A stretch of 64,000 nucleotides of DNA, taken from assembly GCF_008710745.1 (NCBI RefSeq), contig NZ_VYSA01000001.1, positions 496,001-560,000 of the forward strand, given 5' to 3'. Of the stretch, positions 27,328-39,575 are shown in pieces; the first letter of the stretch is position 1; each line of letters starts with the position of its first letter. The notes beneath the pieces are model-generated. The model saw nothing but the letters and a program-made list of their open reading frames with translations, was not told the origin of the DNA and searched no databases. The position numbers and the translations under genes were made by a program. Source of the DNA: Microbacterium rhizomatis. Lineage in GTDB: Bacteria > Actinomycetota > Actinomycetes > Actinomycetales > Microbacteriaceae.

Positions 27328-28905
27328 ATGCGGATCACGGGGCTCGGCCATGCCGGGATGTTCATCGAGACGGCGGGCGGCAGCATCCTCTGCGACCCCG
27401 TCATCGGGCCGACGTTCTTCGGATCATGGTTCCCGTTCCCCGATAATCGGGGGCTCGACTGGGAGAGATTCGGCAAAGCGGACTTCCTCTACGTCTCGCA
27501 TCGCCACCGCGATCACTTCGACCCCGCGCTCATGGAGCGCTACGTGCCGAAAGACATCACGGTGCTGCTCCCGGACTATCCCACCGACGATCTCGAACAG
27601 GACCTTCGCCGGCTCGGCTACGACAACATCGTCTTCACCCAGGCGGGCGTGCCCCTGCACTTCGGCGATCTCACGCTCATGGTGACACCGCTCCGTGCAC
27701 CGAGCGACGGGCCGATCGGGGACTCGTCGTTGAGCGTCGACGACGGCACTGCCAGCATCCTGAACCAGAACGACTCGCATCCGCTCGATCTCGACAAGCT
27801 GCTCGGTTTCAGCAAGCCGGACGCGTACTTCACCCAGGTCTCCGGAGCGATCTGGTGGCCCATGGTGTACGACCTGCCGCAGGATGCGAAGCGCAACTTC
27901 GCCAAACTCAAGCGCGAAGCGCAGAACAAGCGCGCGATGTATTACATCGAGAAGGTCGACGCCGAACACGTCTTCCCCATGGCGGGCCCGCCGATGTTCT
28001 TGCGCGACGACCTCTTCCGCTACAACGGCATCGGTCAGGACGAGGATTCGATCTTCACTGATCAGCGTCAGTTCCTCACGCACATGAAAGAGCTGCGGCC
28101 CGAGCAGAAGGGCTACGAGTTCGTGCCCGGCACTGTCGTGGAGCTGAACCACGGCGAGCTCGAGGTCACGCAGACCCTCTACACCGAGGCCGAGATCGAC
28201 CGGTTCTTCGACCAGAAGTGGGACTACCTCGCCGAGCAGCGGGACTCGCGTCAGGACGAGGTCGCCGCGGAAGAGGCATCCCGTGCCGACGTCCTGCCCC
28301 CCGACGAGATGCTCGCGGCGATCAAGGACTGGTGGGAGCCGCTGCTGCGCCGAGGGCGGACGATCCGAAACGGTGTGGGAGGCAACGTGCGCTTCCGCAT
28401 CGGCGACCTCGACATGGTCGTCGACTTCCCCAAGGCGAAGGTGCGCGAGTTCGCGGGGGAGGAGTGCATCTACTGGTACACGATCCCCGCCGATCTCGTC
28501 TCGACGAACATCCGCGACCATGAGATCGACTGGTCGAACTCGATCTTCCTGTCGATGCAGTTCCAGGTGGGGCGCAGCGGCAAGTTCAACGAGTTCCTCA
28601 CCACGTTCCTCAAGTGCCTGTCGCGCGACCGCATCGAGTACGTCGAGAACTGGTACGCGGAGCAGACGGACCAGACCGAGGATGCTCAGCTCGGCGACTG
28701 GACCGTGCAGCGCCGCTGCCCCCACCTGCGCGCCGACCTGACGAAGACGGGCAAGATCGAGGACGGCGTCCTGACGTGCTCCCTGCACGACTGGAAGTGG
28801 GACTTGGCGAGCGGCAAATGCCTCACGAGCCAGGGACACCCGATCCGCGCGAGCCGCGTGGAAGACCCTCACTACGCCGAATCCACAGCCCCCGCCCCTC
28901 TCTGA
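27328..28905 (+). CDS. Metallo-beta-lactamase fold protein fused to a C-terminal Rieske [2Fe-2S] domain
   Basis: The 525-residue product combines two domains. The N-terminal half is a metallo-beta-lactamase fold with SHRHRDH giving His58, His60, Asp62 and His63 as metal ligands. The C-terminal 70 residues are a Rieske centre: Cys464-x-His466 and Cys484-x2-His487. The middle (about 240-440) has aromatic-rich helical sequence. The two domain types also occur together in CMP-Neu5Ac hydroxylase, but in that enzyme the Rieske domain is N-terminal, so orthology is not claimed. Probably a cytoplasmic redox hydrolase or oxygenase of unknown substrate. Start chosen from the ribosome-binding site GGAGGAAGG; a long upstream in-frame extension is not coding. 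Confidence 0.85.
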   Translation: MRITGLGHAGMFIETAGGSILCDPVIGPTFFGSWFPFPDNRGLDWERFGKADFLYVSHRHRDHFDPALMERYVPKDITVLLPDYPTDDLEQDLRRLGYDNIVFTQAGVPLHFGDLTLMVTPLRAPSDGPIGDSSLSVDDGTASILNQNDSHPLDLDKLLGFSKPDAYFTQVSGAIWWPMVYDLPQDAKRNFAKLKREAQNKRAMYYIEKVDAEHVFPMAGPPMFLRDDLFRYNGIGQDEDSIFTDQRQFLTHMKELRPEQKGYEFVPGTVVELNHGELEVTQTLYTEAEIDRFFDQKWDYLAEQRDSRQDEVAAEEASRADVLPPDEMLAAIKDWWEPLLRRGRTIRNGVGGNVRFRIGDLDMVVDFPKAKVREFAGEECIYWYTIPADLVSTNIRDHEIDWSNSIFLSMQFQVGRSGKFNEFLTTFLKCLSRDRIEYVENWYAEQTDQTEDAQLGDWTVQRRCPHLRADLTKTGKIEDGVLTCSLHDWKWDLASGKCLTSQGHPIRASRVEDPHYAESTAPAPL

Positions 28906-28915
28906 CCCCCCTGGC

Positions 28916-28980
28916 CCCCGTCTCGGCTGCGGCGAGACAGGGGATCTCGTCGAGACCGAGCGTTCTGCGGCCCTGTCTCG
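28916..28980 (+). terminator. Nested inverted repeats after the MBL-Rieske gene
   Basis: CCCCGTCTCG (28916-28925) can pair with CGAGAC-A-GGGG (28933-28943). The same CGAGACAGGG (28933-28942) is also a perfect complement of CCCTGTCTCG (28971-28980), so the two hairpins exclude each other. Between them TCTCGTCGAGA is a small palindrome. No T-run follows. Likely a factor-independent or bidirectional stop before the pyr operon. Confidence 0.5.
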
Positions 28981-29017
28981 GCGCGATCACCTGCCTCGGC
29001 TGACCGCGGGCGTCCGG

Positions 29018-29023
29018 TAGGGT
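29018..29023 (+). promoter_or_regulatory. -10 box TAGGGT for the pyr operon
   Basis: TAGGGT predicts a start near 29030 and a leader of about 55 bases that contains the PyrR-binding loop. Confidence 0.5.
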
Positions 29024-29053
29024 GGATGCAGTTCCACACAGCAACCTTTAACA

Positions 29054-29069
29054 CCGTCCAGAGAGGCGG
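29054..29069 (+). promoter_or_regulatory. PyrR-binding RNA loop in the pyrR leader
   Basis: GTCCAGAGAGGC at 29056-29067 matches the conserved PyrR-binding loop (consensus ARUCCNGNGAGGYU), closed by CCG/CGG. It stands only 15 bases before the pyrR ATG and runs straight into the purine-rich GGAGAAGGGAG ribosome-binding region. No terminator follows it. In Mycobacterium smegmatis PyrR is reported to act on translation, and this layout suggests the same: UMP-bound PyrR hides the ribosome-binding site. Confidence 0.8.
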
Positions 29070-29084
29070 AGAAGGGAGCGGCGG

Positions 29085-29630
29085 ATGAGCACGCGCACCG
29101 AGCGGCCCCGCATCGTTCTATACAGTGCCGACATCGCCCGGGCTCTGACTCGGATCTCGCACGAGATCCTCGAGTCCAACCGCGGACCCGATGGCCTGGT
29201 GCTCCTGGGGATCCCCACTCGCGGCGTCACCCTCGCCGAACGGATCGGCGTTCTGCTCGCCGACTTCTCGGGCACCCAGGTGCCGGTCGGCGCGCTGGAT
29301 GTGACGATGTACCGCGACGACCTGCACCGCAATCCCACCCGAACGCCGCGGCCCACGCAGATCCCGCCCGGAGGGATCGACGGCAAGGTCGTCGTCCTCG
29401 TGGACGACGTGCTCTTCTCGGGCCGCAGCATCCGAGCCGCCCTCGACGCCCTGCAGGACATCGGTCGCCCTTCCGTCGTCCGCCTGGCGACCCTCGTCGA
29501 CCGCGGACACCGCGAGCTCCCCATCCGCCCGGATTTCGTCGGCAAGAACCTGCCGAGCTCGCGCGACGAGCGCGTCAATGTACGCCTCGCCGAGGTGGAC
29601 GGCGTCGAAGAAGTGACGATCGAATCATGA
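29085..29630 (+). CDS. pyrR: Bifunctional pyr operon regulator / uracil phosphoribosyltransferase PyrR
   Basis: PyrR binds the leader RNA when UMP is high and also has uracil phosphoribosyltransferase activity. The 181 residues include [17 protein letters not shown] and the PRPP-binding [39 protein letters not shown] is the C-terminal signature. It is the first gene of pyrR-pyrB-pyrC-x-carA-carB-pyrF, and its stop overlaps the pyrB ATG (ATGA). Confidence 0.97.
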   Translation: MSTRTERPRIVLYSADIARALTRISHEILESNRGPDGLVLLGIPTRGVTLAERIGVLLADFSGTQVPVGALDVTMYRDDLHRNPTRTPRPTQIPPGGIDGKVVVLVDDVLFSGRSIRAALDALQDIGRPSVVRLATLVDRGHRELPIRPDFVGKNLPSSRDERVNVRLAEVDGVEEVTIES

Positions 29631-30595
29631 GGCACCTGCTCGACACCAAGACACTCACGCGCGACGAGGCCCTGAGCATCCTCGACGTCGCCGAAGACAT
29701 GGCCGACACACAACAGCGCGAGGTCAAGAAGCTCCCCACGCTCCGCGGCAAGACCGTCGTGAACCTCTTCTTCGAGGACTCGACGCGCACGCGCATCTCG
29801 TTCGAGGCCGCGGCCAAGCGCCTGAGCGCCGACGTCATCAACTTCTCCGCCAAGGGATCGAGCGTCTCCAAGGGCGAGAGTCTGCAGGACACCGCGCAGA
29901 CCCTGCAGGCCATGGGGGCGGATGCCGTCGTCATCCGCCACGGCGCCTCCGGCGCCCCGCGAACCCTTGCCACGAGCGGATGGATCACGGCGGGCGTCGT
30001 GAATGCGGGCGACGGCACGCACGAGCATCCGACTCAGGCGCTCCTGGATGCCTTCACGATGCGCAAGCGCCGATTCGGCGCGGACAGCCGGGGGAGGGAT
30101 CTCTCGGGTCTGCGCGTGACGATCGTGGGAGACGTGCTGCACTCTCGCGTCGCCCGATCGAACGTGTGGCTGCTGGACACGCTCGGCGCGGAGGTCACCC
30201 TCGTCGCACCGCCCACGCTCGTGCCGCAGGACGTGTCGGCGTGGCCGGCCCGGATCCTCTACGACCTCGACGACGCGATCGCCCACGACCCTGACGCGCT
30301 CATGGTGCTCCGAATCCAGCTCGAACGCATGAACGCCGCGTATTTCCCGACTGAACGGGAGTATTCCCGGCGTTGGGGCCTGGACGCCGGACGGCTGGCC
30401 GCCCTGGGTCCGGATAGCATTGTGATGCACCCCGGACCGATGAACCGCGGGCTGGAGATCTCGTCGGAGGCTGCGGACTCGCCTCGTTCGACGGTGCTCG
30501 ATCAGGTGGCCAATGGCGTGTCCGTGCGGATGGCGGTGCTGTACCTGCTGCTGGCGGGCGAGCGGGCCGGCGAAGAGAGTGAGGACGAGTCGTGA
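29627..30595 (+). CDS. pyrB: Aspartate carbamoyltransferase catalytic subunit
   Basis: PyrB joins carbamoyl phosphate and aspartate. [20 protein letters not shown] has the carbamoyl-phosphate site STRT, and [13 protein letters not shown] holds the 80s-loop Ser-Lys. [12 protein letters not shown] and [13 protein letters not shown] complete the active site. The 322-residue length is that of class B/C trimers without PyrI; no regulatory subunit gene is present. Confidence 0.97.
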   Translation: MRHLLDTKTLTRDEALSILDVAEDMADTQQREVKKLPTLRGKTVVNLFFEDSTRTRISFEAAAKRLSADVINFSAKGSSVSKGESLQDTAQTLQAMGADAVVIRHGASGAPRTLATSGWITAGVVNAGDGTHEHPTQALLDAFTMRKRRFGADSRGRDLSGLRVTIVGDVLHSRVARSNVWLLDTLGAEVTLVAPPTLVPQDVSAWPARILYDLDDAIAHDPDALMVLRIQLERMNAAYFPTEREYSRRWGLDAGRLAALGPDSIVMHPGPMNRGLEISSEAADSPRSTVLDQVANGVSVRMAVLYLLLAGERAGEESEDES

Positions 30596-31914
30596 GCGAC
30601 GCAACGACCCAGACCCTGGTGATCCGGGGGGCGAGCCTCGAAGGCGGTTCGACCGCCGACATCCTCGTCGAAGACGGAGTCATCGCAGAGGTCGGGAACG
30701 GGCTGACCCGGGCGGGCGCGACGATCATCGACGCTGAGGGCCTGATCGCGCTGCCCGGCCTCGTCGACCTGCACACGCATCTGCGCGAGCCGGGCTACGA
30801 GGCGTCCGAGACGATCCTCACCGGATCGCGGGCCGCGGCGGCGGGCGGGTACACGACGGTCTTCGCCATGCCGAACACCTCACCCGTCGCCGACACGGCA
30901 GGTGTCGTCGAGCAGGAGCTCGCTCTCGGCGAGGCCGCCGGCTACGTCACCGTCCAGCCCATCGGCGCGGTGACGGTCGGGCAGAAGGGCGAGCGGCTCG
31001 CAGAGCTCGGGGCGATGGCCTCGTCGCGGGCTCGGGTGCGCGTGTTCAGCGACGACGGATTCTGCGTGTGGGACCCCCTGATCATGCGGCGGGCGCTGGA
31101 GTATGTGAAGGCGTTCGACGGAGTCATCGCCCAGCACGCGCAGGACCCCCGGCTCACCGAGGGCGCGCAGCTGAACGAAGGGCGCGTCTCTGCCGAACTC
31201 GGCCTCGCGGGCTGGCCTGCCGTGGCGGAGGAGTCGATCATCGCCCGCGACGTCCTGCTCGCGCAGCACGTCGGGTCGCGTCTGCACGTCTGCCATCTGT
31301 CGACGGCCGGCTCGGTCGACATCATCCGGTGGGCCAAGAAGCGAGGCGTGAACGTCACCGCCGAGGTCACGCCGCACCACCTCCTGCTCACGGACGAACT
31401 GGCCCGGGGCTACGACGCCCGCTACAAGGTCAACCCCCCGCTCCGCCGAGACGAAGACGTGCAGGCGGTTCGCGAGGGCCTGGCAGACGGCACGATCGAC
31501 ATCGTCGCGACAGATCACGCGCCTCATCCGGCAGAGGCGAAGTCGAGCGAGTGGCAGGCCGCGGCGAACGGCATGGTGGGCCTCGAGAGCGCATTGCGCG
31601 TCGTCCATTCCGCAATGGTCGACACGGGCCTGCTCACCTGGAGCGACGTCGCTCGGGTCATGTCGCGCACGCCCGCCCGCATCGGCCGACTCGAGGGCCA
31701 CGGCACGGCGCTGGCGGCCGGGGAGCCCGCATCCCTCACGCTGTATGACCCCGCGCCCGTGCGTACCTTCACGAAGGACGATCTGCGCGGTCGCAGCGCG
31801 AATTCGCCGTACCTCGGCTGGGAGCTCCCCGGCGAGGTCCGATGGACGCTCCATCGCGGGCGCGCCACCGTCGCCGAGGGTGCCCTCCAGGACCTGACGG
31901 AGGTGCGCGCATGA
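30592..31914 (+). CDS. pyrC: Dihydroorotase
   Basis: PyrC cyclises carbamoyl aspartate. [12 protein letters not shown] gives the first metal ligands, and [26 protein letters not shown] and IVATDHAPH give the rest of the binuclear zinc centre. Residue 138 onward has the [10 protein letters not shown] block instead of a carboxylated Lys in a standard place, typical of class I DHOase. The GTG start overlaps pyrB (GTGA). 440 residues. Confidence 0.96.
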   Translation: MSDATTQTLVIRGASLEGGSTADILVEDGVIAEVGNGLTRAGATIIDAEGLIALPGLVDLHTHLREPGYEASETILTGSRAAAAGGYTTVFAMPNTSPVADTAGVVEQELALGEAAGYVTVQPIGAVTVGQKGERLAELGAMASSRARVRVFSDDGFCVWDPLIMRRALEYVKAFDGVIAQHAQDPRLTEGAQLNEGRVSAELGLAGWPAVAEESIIARDVLLAQHVGSRLHVCHLSTAGSVDIIRWAKKRGVNVTAEVTPHHLLLTDELARGYDARYKVNPPLRRDEDVQAVREGLADGTIDIVATDHAPHPAEAKSSEWQAAANGMVGLESALRVVHSAMVDTGLLTWSDVARVMSRTPARIGRLEGHGTALAAGEPASLTLYDPAPVRTFTKDDLRGRSANSPYLGWELPGEVRWTLHRGRATVAEGALQDLTEVRA

Positions 31915-32432
31915 GTCGTGAGATCAGCCTGATCGTCGTGATCGCGATCGCCGTGGCGGTACTGGGGCTCCTCGCCTGGGCGTGGGTCCGTCGCGCCGGC
32001 CGTGCACGCCGATGGATCGTGCCGGTGGGTGACGCGCCGGCGGGTGCGGTGGTTCTGGCCTCGTTCCCCGGGCTCTACGTGGCGACGACCGCGCACGAAG
32101 CCCCGCTCGAACGGCTCGCCATCCGGCGCCTGGGCTTCCGCTCACGCGTCGACATCGTGGTGACGGATGCCGGCCTGGCCCTGGACCTGACCGGTCAGCC
32201 GCGCATCTTCCTCACGCCGGACCGCATCGTCGGAGCCTCGCAGTCGACGGTCGCCATCGACCGGGTCGTCGAGCGCGACGGCCTCGTGCGCATCGCCTGG
32301 AACATCGACGACGCGCAGACCGGCGGCACGACGATCGTCGACTCCTACCTCCGCCCGCAGAACTCTTCGGCCCGCGCCGTCATCGACGCGCTGCGCCCCT
32401 TGACCACCACTCCGACAGGAACAGACGCATGA
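31911..32432 (+). CDS. Conserved membrane protein of the pyr operon (PH-like)
   Basis: The 173-residue product has one N-terminal membrane segment ([20 protein letters not shown]) and a cytoplasmic beta-rich domain containing [20 protein letters not shown] and [12 protein letters not shown]. It occupies the place of Rv1382 between pyrC and carA in mycobacteria, where the gene is annotated only as a probable membrane or export protein. Start ATG overlaps the pyrC stop. Role is unknown; the conserved location suggests a link to pyrimidine or arginine precursor metabolism. Confidence 0.85.
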   Translation: MSREISLIVVIAIAVAVLGLLAWAWVRRAGRARRWIVPVGDAPAGAVVLASFPGLYVATTAHEAPLERLAIRRLGFRSRVDIVVTDAGLALDLTGQPRIFLTPDRIVGASQSTVAIDRVVERDGLVRIAWNIDDAQTGGTTIVDSYLRPQNSSARAVIDALRPLTTTPTGTDA

Positions 32433-33597
32433 CATCCTCGTTCCAGACCGATCCCGCCGTACTCGTCCTCGAGGACGGAACCCGTCACCGAGGCCGCGCG
32501 TACGGCGCGCGGGGCACGACCCTCGGCGAAGTCGTCTTCGCCACCGGGATGACCGGATACCAGGAGACTCTCACCGACCCGTCGTACGCAGGCCAGATCG
32601 TGCTCCAGACGGCCCCGCACATCGGCAACACCGGAATGAACGGCGAAGATCCCGAGTCGCGCCGGATCTGGGTGGCCGGATACATCGTCCGCGATCCCTC
32701 CCGGGTCGTCTCGAACTGGCGGGCCGACGAGTCTCTCGACGACGCCCTCGTCGGCGACGGAGTCGTCGGCATCAGCGGTATCGACACGCGCTCCGTCACC
32801 CGCCACATCCGTTCGGCCGGCAGCATGCGCGGGGGGATCTTCTCGGGCGAATCCGCCGCCCTCGCCGACGACGAGCAGCTGCGCATCGTGCGCGAAGCGC
32901 CCCGGATGTCGGGCTTGAACCTCTCGGCCGAGGTCTCGGTCGCATCGGTCGAGGTCACGCCGGCCGTCGGCGAGCGCATCGGCAATCTCGCCGTGCTCGA
33001 CCTCGGCGTCAAGCAGTCCACGATCGACAACCTCGCCGCGCGCGGGTTCGATGTGCACGTGCTGCCGCAGGACATCACGATCGAGCAGCTCCGGCAGATC
33101 GATCCGGTCGCCGTCTTCTACTCGAACGGACCTGGCGACCCCGCAGCATCCGGCGACCACGTCGCGCTGCTGCGCGCAGTCCTCGACGACGGGCTCCCCT
33201 TCTTCGGGATCTGCTTCGGCAACCAGCTGCTGGGCCGCGCGCTGGGGCTCGGCACCTACAAGCTCCCGTTCGGGCACCGCGGCATCAACCAGCCGGTGCT
33301 CGACAGGACGACGGGGCGCGTCGAGATCACCGCGCACAACCACGGCTTCGCAGTCGAGGCGCCCCTCGAGGGTTCCTTCGAGAGTCCGAACGGCTACGGG
33401 CGGGTGGAGGTGAGCCACGTCGACCTGAACGACAACGTCGTCGAGGGCCTCCGCGCGCTCGACATCCCGGCCTTCTCGGTGCAGTACCACCCCGAGGCCG
33501 CCGCAGGCCCCCACGACGCCAACTACCTCTTCGACCGCTTCCGCGACATGGTCGTCGAACATCAGGTCATCCCGCAGCAGAGCAAGGACAAGAACTA

Positions 33598-33598
<1 letters not shown>
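32429..33598 (+). CDS. carA: Carbamoyl-phosphate synthase small subunit
   Basis: CarA hydrolyses glutamine and passes ammonia to Car[20 protein letters not shown] opens the N-terminal domain with [17 protein letters not shown]. The glutaminase nucleophile is Cys262 in [12 protein letters not shown] and the His-Glu pair is in [11 protein letters not shown]. 389 residues. Starts in the ATGA overlap with the preceding gene and ends in a one-base overlap with carB (TAGTG). Confidence 0.97.
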
Positions 33599-36881
<3,283 letters not shown>

Positions 36882-36885
<4 letters not shown>

Positions 36886-37736
36886 CGACGTTCGGACAGC
36901 GCCTGAGCGCAGCGATGGCCGACCACGGCCCGCTGTGCGTCGGCATCGATCCGCACGAGTCCCTCCTGTCGGCCTGGGGAATGGATGTCACGGCCCAGGG
37001 CACCCGCGACTTCGGCCTGCGGGTGGTCGAGGCAGCGTTCGGCACCGTCGGAGTGGTCAAACCACAGGTCGCGTTCTTCGAACGATTCGGCTCGGCGGGC
37101 TTCGCCGCACTGGAAGACGTCATGCGCGCCGCACGTGAGGCCGGGCTCCTGGTGATCGCCGACGCGAAGCGGGGCGACATCGGCACGACGATGGAGGGCT
37201 ACGCCACGGCGTGGCTCACGCCCGGGTCTCCGCTCGAGGCGGATGCGGTGACGTTGAGCCCGTACCTCGGTCCCGACTCCCTGCAGAAGACCCTCATGAC
37301 CGCGCTGCGCCTCGACAAGGGCGCGTTCGTTCTGGCCGCCACGAGCAACCCCGATGCGCTCTCGGTCCAGAGCGCGATGACGGTCGATCCGTCGGCGAAC
37401 GAGGGGGAGCGGGTGGCCGAGCGGATCGCGCGCGACGTCGGCGGGAACAATGTCGGCCTCCCCGGCGCGCTCGGATCGATCGGCGTCGTGATCGGTGCGA
37501 CTGTCGACAGGGCGGCGTTCGGCCTGACCGACGTCGTGCTCGCGGGCACCCCGATCCTGGCACCCGGCTTCGGAGCGCAGGGCGCTCAGCCGGGCGACCT
37601 CCGGCGCCTGTTCGGGTACGTCGCCTCGGGTGTGCTGGCGAGCGAGAGCCGCAGCATCCTGTCCGCCGGACCGGACCGGCTGTCGGAGCGCATCCGGGAG
37701 CGGTCGGCCTTGTACGGTGAGAAGAGCCATGGCTGA
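36882..37736 (+). CDS. pyrF: Orotidine-5'-phosphate decarboxylase (mycobacterial type 2)
   Basis: PyrF makes UMP, the last step of the pathway. [18 protein letters not shown] holds the catalytic Lys-Asp pair, and [23 protein letters not shown] sequence ([14 protein letters not shown]) is the phosphate-binding end of the barrel. At 284 residues it is the longer form used by actinobacteria, distinct from E. coli PyrF. GTG start overlaps carB (GTGA); its end overlaps the mIHF-gmk start by eight bases. Confidence 0.95.
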
Positions 37737-38628
37737 TTCCCGCACCCCTCCCGATGTCGACCGACTGGCCGCTTCGCGCAAGGCGATCGCTGCCCGACGA
37801 GAGCGCGCGGCGCTCAAGCGCGACGTGACGACGCGCGTCATCTCGCCGCAGGAGCTCCTGCGGCGAGCGTTCGCCGACCCCGCCTCGCCCGCGGGGGCGA
37901 TGCGGGTGACGGAGTTCCTGACGAGCGTCCCCGCGATCGGCGTCGGCAAACGCGACCGCATCCTCGAGAGCCTGCAGATCTCGCCCGTCAAGCGACTCGG
38001 GGGCCTCGGTGCGCGCCAGCGCCGCGTGCTGGCGGCGTTTCTGGATGAACGCCTGCCCGAAGGCCGACCGCGTGACGCCCGCAGCAATCTCGTCGTGCTG
38101 GCCGGGCCCACCGCGGTCGGAAAGGGCACCGTCGCCGCACGGATCAAGGACGACTATCCCGAGATCCTGCTGTCGGTGTCGGCTACGACCAGGGCGCCAC
38201 GGCCCGGTGAGGTCGAGGGCGAGCACTACTACTTCGTCGACGATGCCGAGTTCGACCGCATGATCGCGGCGGACGAGCTCCTCGAGCACGCCACGGTCCA
38301 CAATCGGTTCCGCTACGGCACGCCTCGCCGCCCGATCGAGCAGGCTCTTGCCGACGGCCGTACGGTGCTGCTGGAGATCGACCTGCAGGGTGCACGCCAG
38401 GTGCGCGCCGCCGAGCCCTCCGCGACGCTGGTGTTCCTGCTCCCGCCCAGCTGGGACGAACTGGTACAAAGACTGGTCGGCCGCGGCACAGAGAGCGACG
38501 AGGAGCGTGCGCGCAGACTCCGCACGGCGAAGGTCGAGCTGGCGGCGCAGAACGAGTTCGACTTCCGCGTCGTGAACGATGATGTCGCGTCTGCCGCGCG
38601 AGAGGTCGTCGCCTCCGCTCGCCCCTGA
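37729..38628 (+). CDS. gmk: Integration host factor (mIHF)-guanylate kinase fusion
   Basis: The C-terminal half phosphorylates GMP: Walker A GPTAVGKGT begins at Gly126, TTRAPRPGEVEGEHYYFV is the GMP-binding loop, and LLEIDLQGARQVR is Walker B. The first 105 residues match the actinobacterial mIHF DNA-binding protein: RERAALKRDVTTRVISPQEL, FLTSVPAIGVGKRDRILE and the helix-two-turn-helix-like LQISPVKRLGGLGARQR. In M. tuberculosis mihF and gmk are adjacent separate genes. Here there is no stop between them, so one 299-residue polypeptide is predicted. ATG overlaps pyrF. Confidence 0.93.
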   Translation: MADSRTPPDVDRLAASRKAIAARRERAALKRDVTTRVISPQELLRRAFADPASPAGAMRVTEFLTSVPAIGVGKRDRILESLQISPVKRLGGLGARQRRVLAAFLDERLPEGRPRDARSNLVVLAGPTAVGKGTVAARIKDDYPEILLSVSATTRAPRPGEVEGEHYYFVDDAEFDRMIAADELLEHATVHNRFRYGTPRRPIEQALADGRTVLLEIDLQGARQVRAAEPSATLVFLLPPSWDELVQRLVGRGTESDEERARRLRTAKVELAAQNEFDFRVVNDDVASAAREVVASARP

Positions 38629-38645
38629 GCGCTCCGCCGTCGAAA

Positions 38646-38658
38646 GCAGGGTACCTGC
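38646..38658. promoter_or_regulatory. Near-palindrome GCAGGGTACCTGC before the ABC transporter
   Basis: A 13-base near-palindrome (five-base arms GCAGG and CCTGC around GTA) lies between gmk and the ABC transporter genes. It may be an operator for a regulator of the accessory block or a weak hairpin ending gmk. No matching copy was found elsewhere in the window by eye. Confidence 0.25.
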
Positions 38659-38720
38659 GCTCGGTGTCCGAAGATTACGACTGATTCGTCGTGTCGGTGA
38701 CGCCCCGAGACGATGGAGGA

Positions 38721-39575
38721 ATGTCCGTCACCCTGTCCGCGCCGCCGACGGACGGCACGTCGCTCCGCGGCGTTCGCCTCGAGGGTGTGTCCCGCACCTT
38801 CTCGACCGCCGCAGGCGACCGCGAGGTTCTCCGCGGCATCGACATCCACGTCGCTCCCGGCGAGATCCTCGCCCTCGTAGGCCCATCCGGATGCGGCAAA
38901 TCGACCCTGCTGCGGCTCGTGGGCGGTCTGGATGAGCCCACCGGGGGGACGATCCGCGTCAGCGATGAGCGCGTCAGCGACACCGACGACCGCACCGCCG
39001 TCGCCTTCCAGGAACCGCGCCTGCTGCCGTGGCGCACGCTCGCTCAGAATGTGGCGCTCGGTCTTCCGCGCGGGACCGGTTCGCGCCGCGGGCGCGAGCG
39101 CGTCGCCGAACTGCTCGCTCTGGTCGGCCTGGAGCACGCCGCGAACCAGCGACCCCGCGAGGTCTCCGGTGGCATGGCGCAGCGCGCCTCGCTGGCCCGG
39201 GCGCTCGCGCGCGGTCCCGAAGTACTCCTCCTCGACGAGCCCTTCGGCGCGCTGGATGCGCTGACCCGCCTCCGCATGCAGGATCTGCTGCTGGACATCC
39301 ACGCCGCAGAACCCACCACCGTGTTGCTGGTCACCCATGACGTCGAGGAAGCCCTCTACCTCGCCGACCGCGTGCTCCTGCTCCGCTCGCTCAGCCCCGC
39401 GACGCCCGCGGGCACGACCTCCATCGCCCGCACGGTGGAGGTGCCGGGCCTGCGGCCGCGCGACCGCAGCCACCCGTCGCTGGCCACGCTCCGCGCCGAA
39501 CTGCTCGAAGGTCTCGGCGTCGACACCCACCGCCCCCCGACATCCGCCCACCCGAACGCCGAGGAAATCCGATGA
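38721..39575 (+). CDS. ABC transporter ATP-binding protein (NitT/TauT/SsuB type)
   Basis: The 284-residue ATPase energises the importer encoded by the next two genes. Walker A GPSGCGKST is at residues 54-62, the Q-loop lies in VAFQEPRLLPWRTL, the signature is VSGGMAQRASLARAL, Walker B is LLLDEPFGALDA and the H-loop is LVTHDVEEALYL. DEPFGALDALTR and EEALYLAD are typical of nitrate, sulfonate and taurine systems. I chose ATG 38721; an in-frame GTG at 38691 would add ten residues, and GGAGGA directly before 38721 is unusually close. The stop overlaps the binding-protein ATG. Confidence 0.92.
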   Translation: MSVTLSAPPTDGTSLRGVRLEGVSRTFSTAAGDREVLRGIDIHVAPGEILALVGPSGCGKSTLLRLVGGLDEPTGGTIRVSDERVSDTDDRTAVAFQEPRLLPWRTLAQNVALGLPRGTGSRRGRERVAELLALVGLEHAANQRPREVSGGMAQRASLARALARGPEVLLLDEPFGALDALTRLRMQDLLLDIHAAEPTTVLLVTHDVEEALYLADRVLLLRSLSPATPAGTTSIARTVEVPGLRPRDRSHPSLATLRAELLEGLGVDTHRPPTSAHPNAEEIR

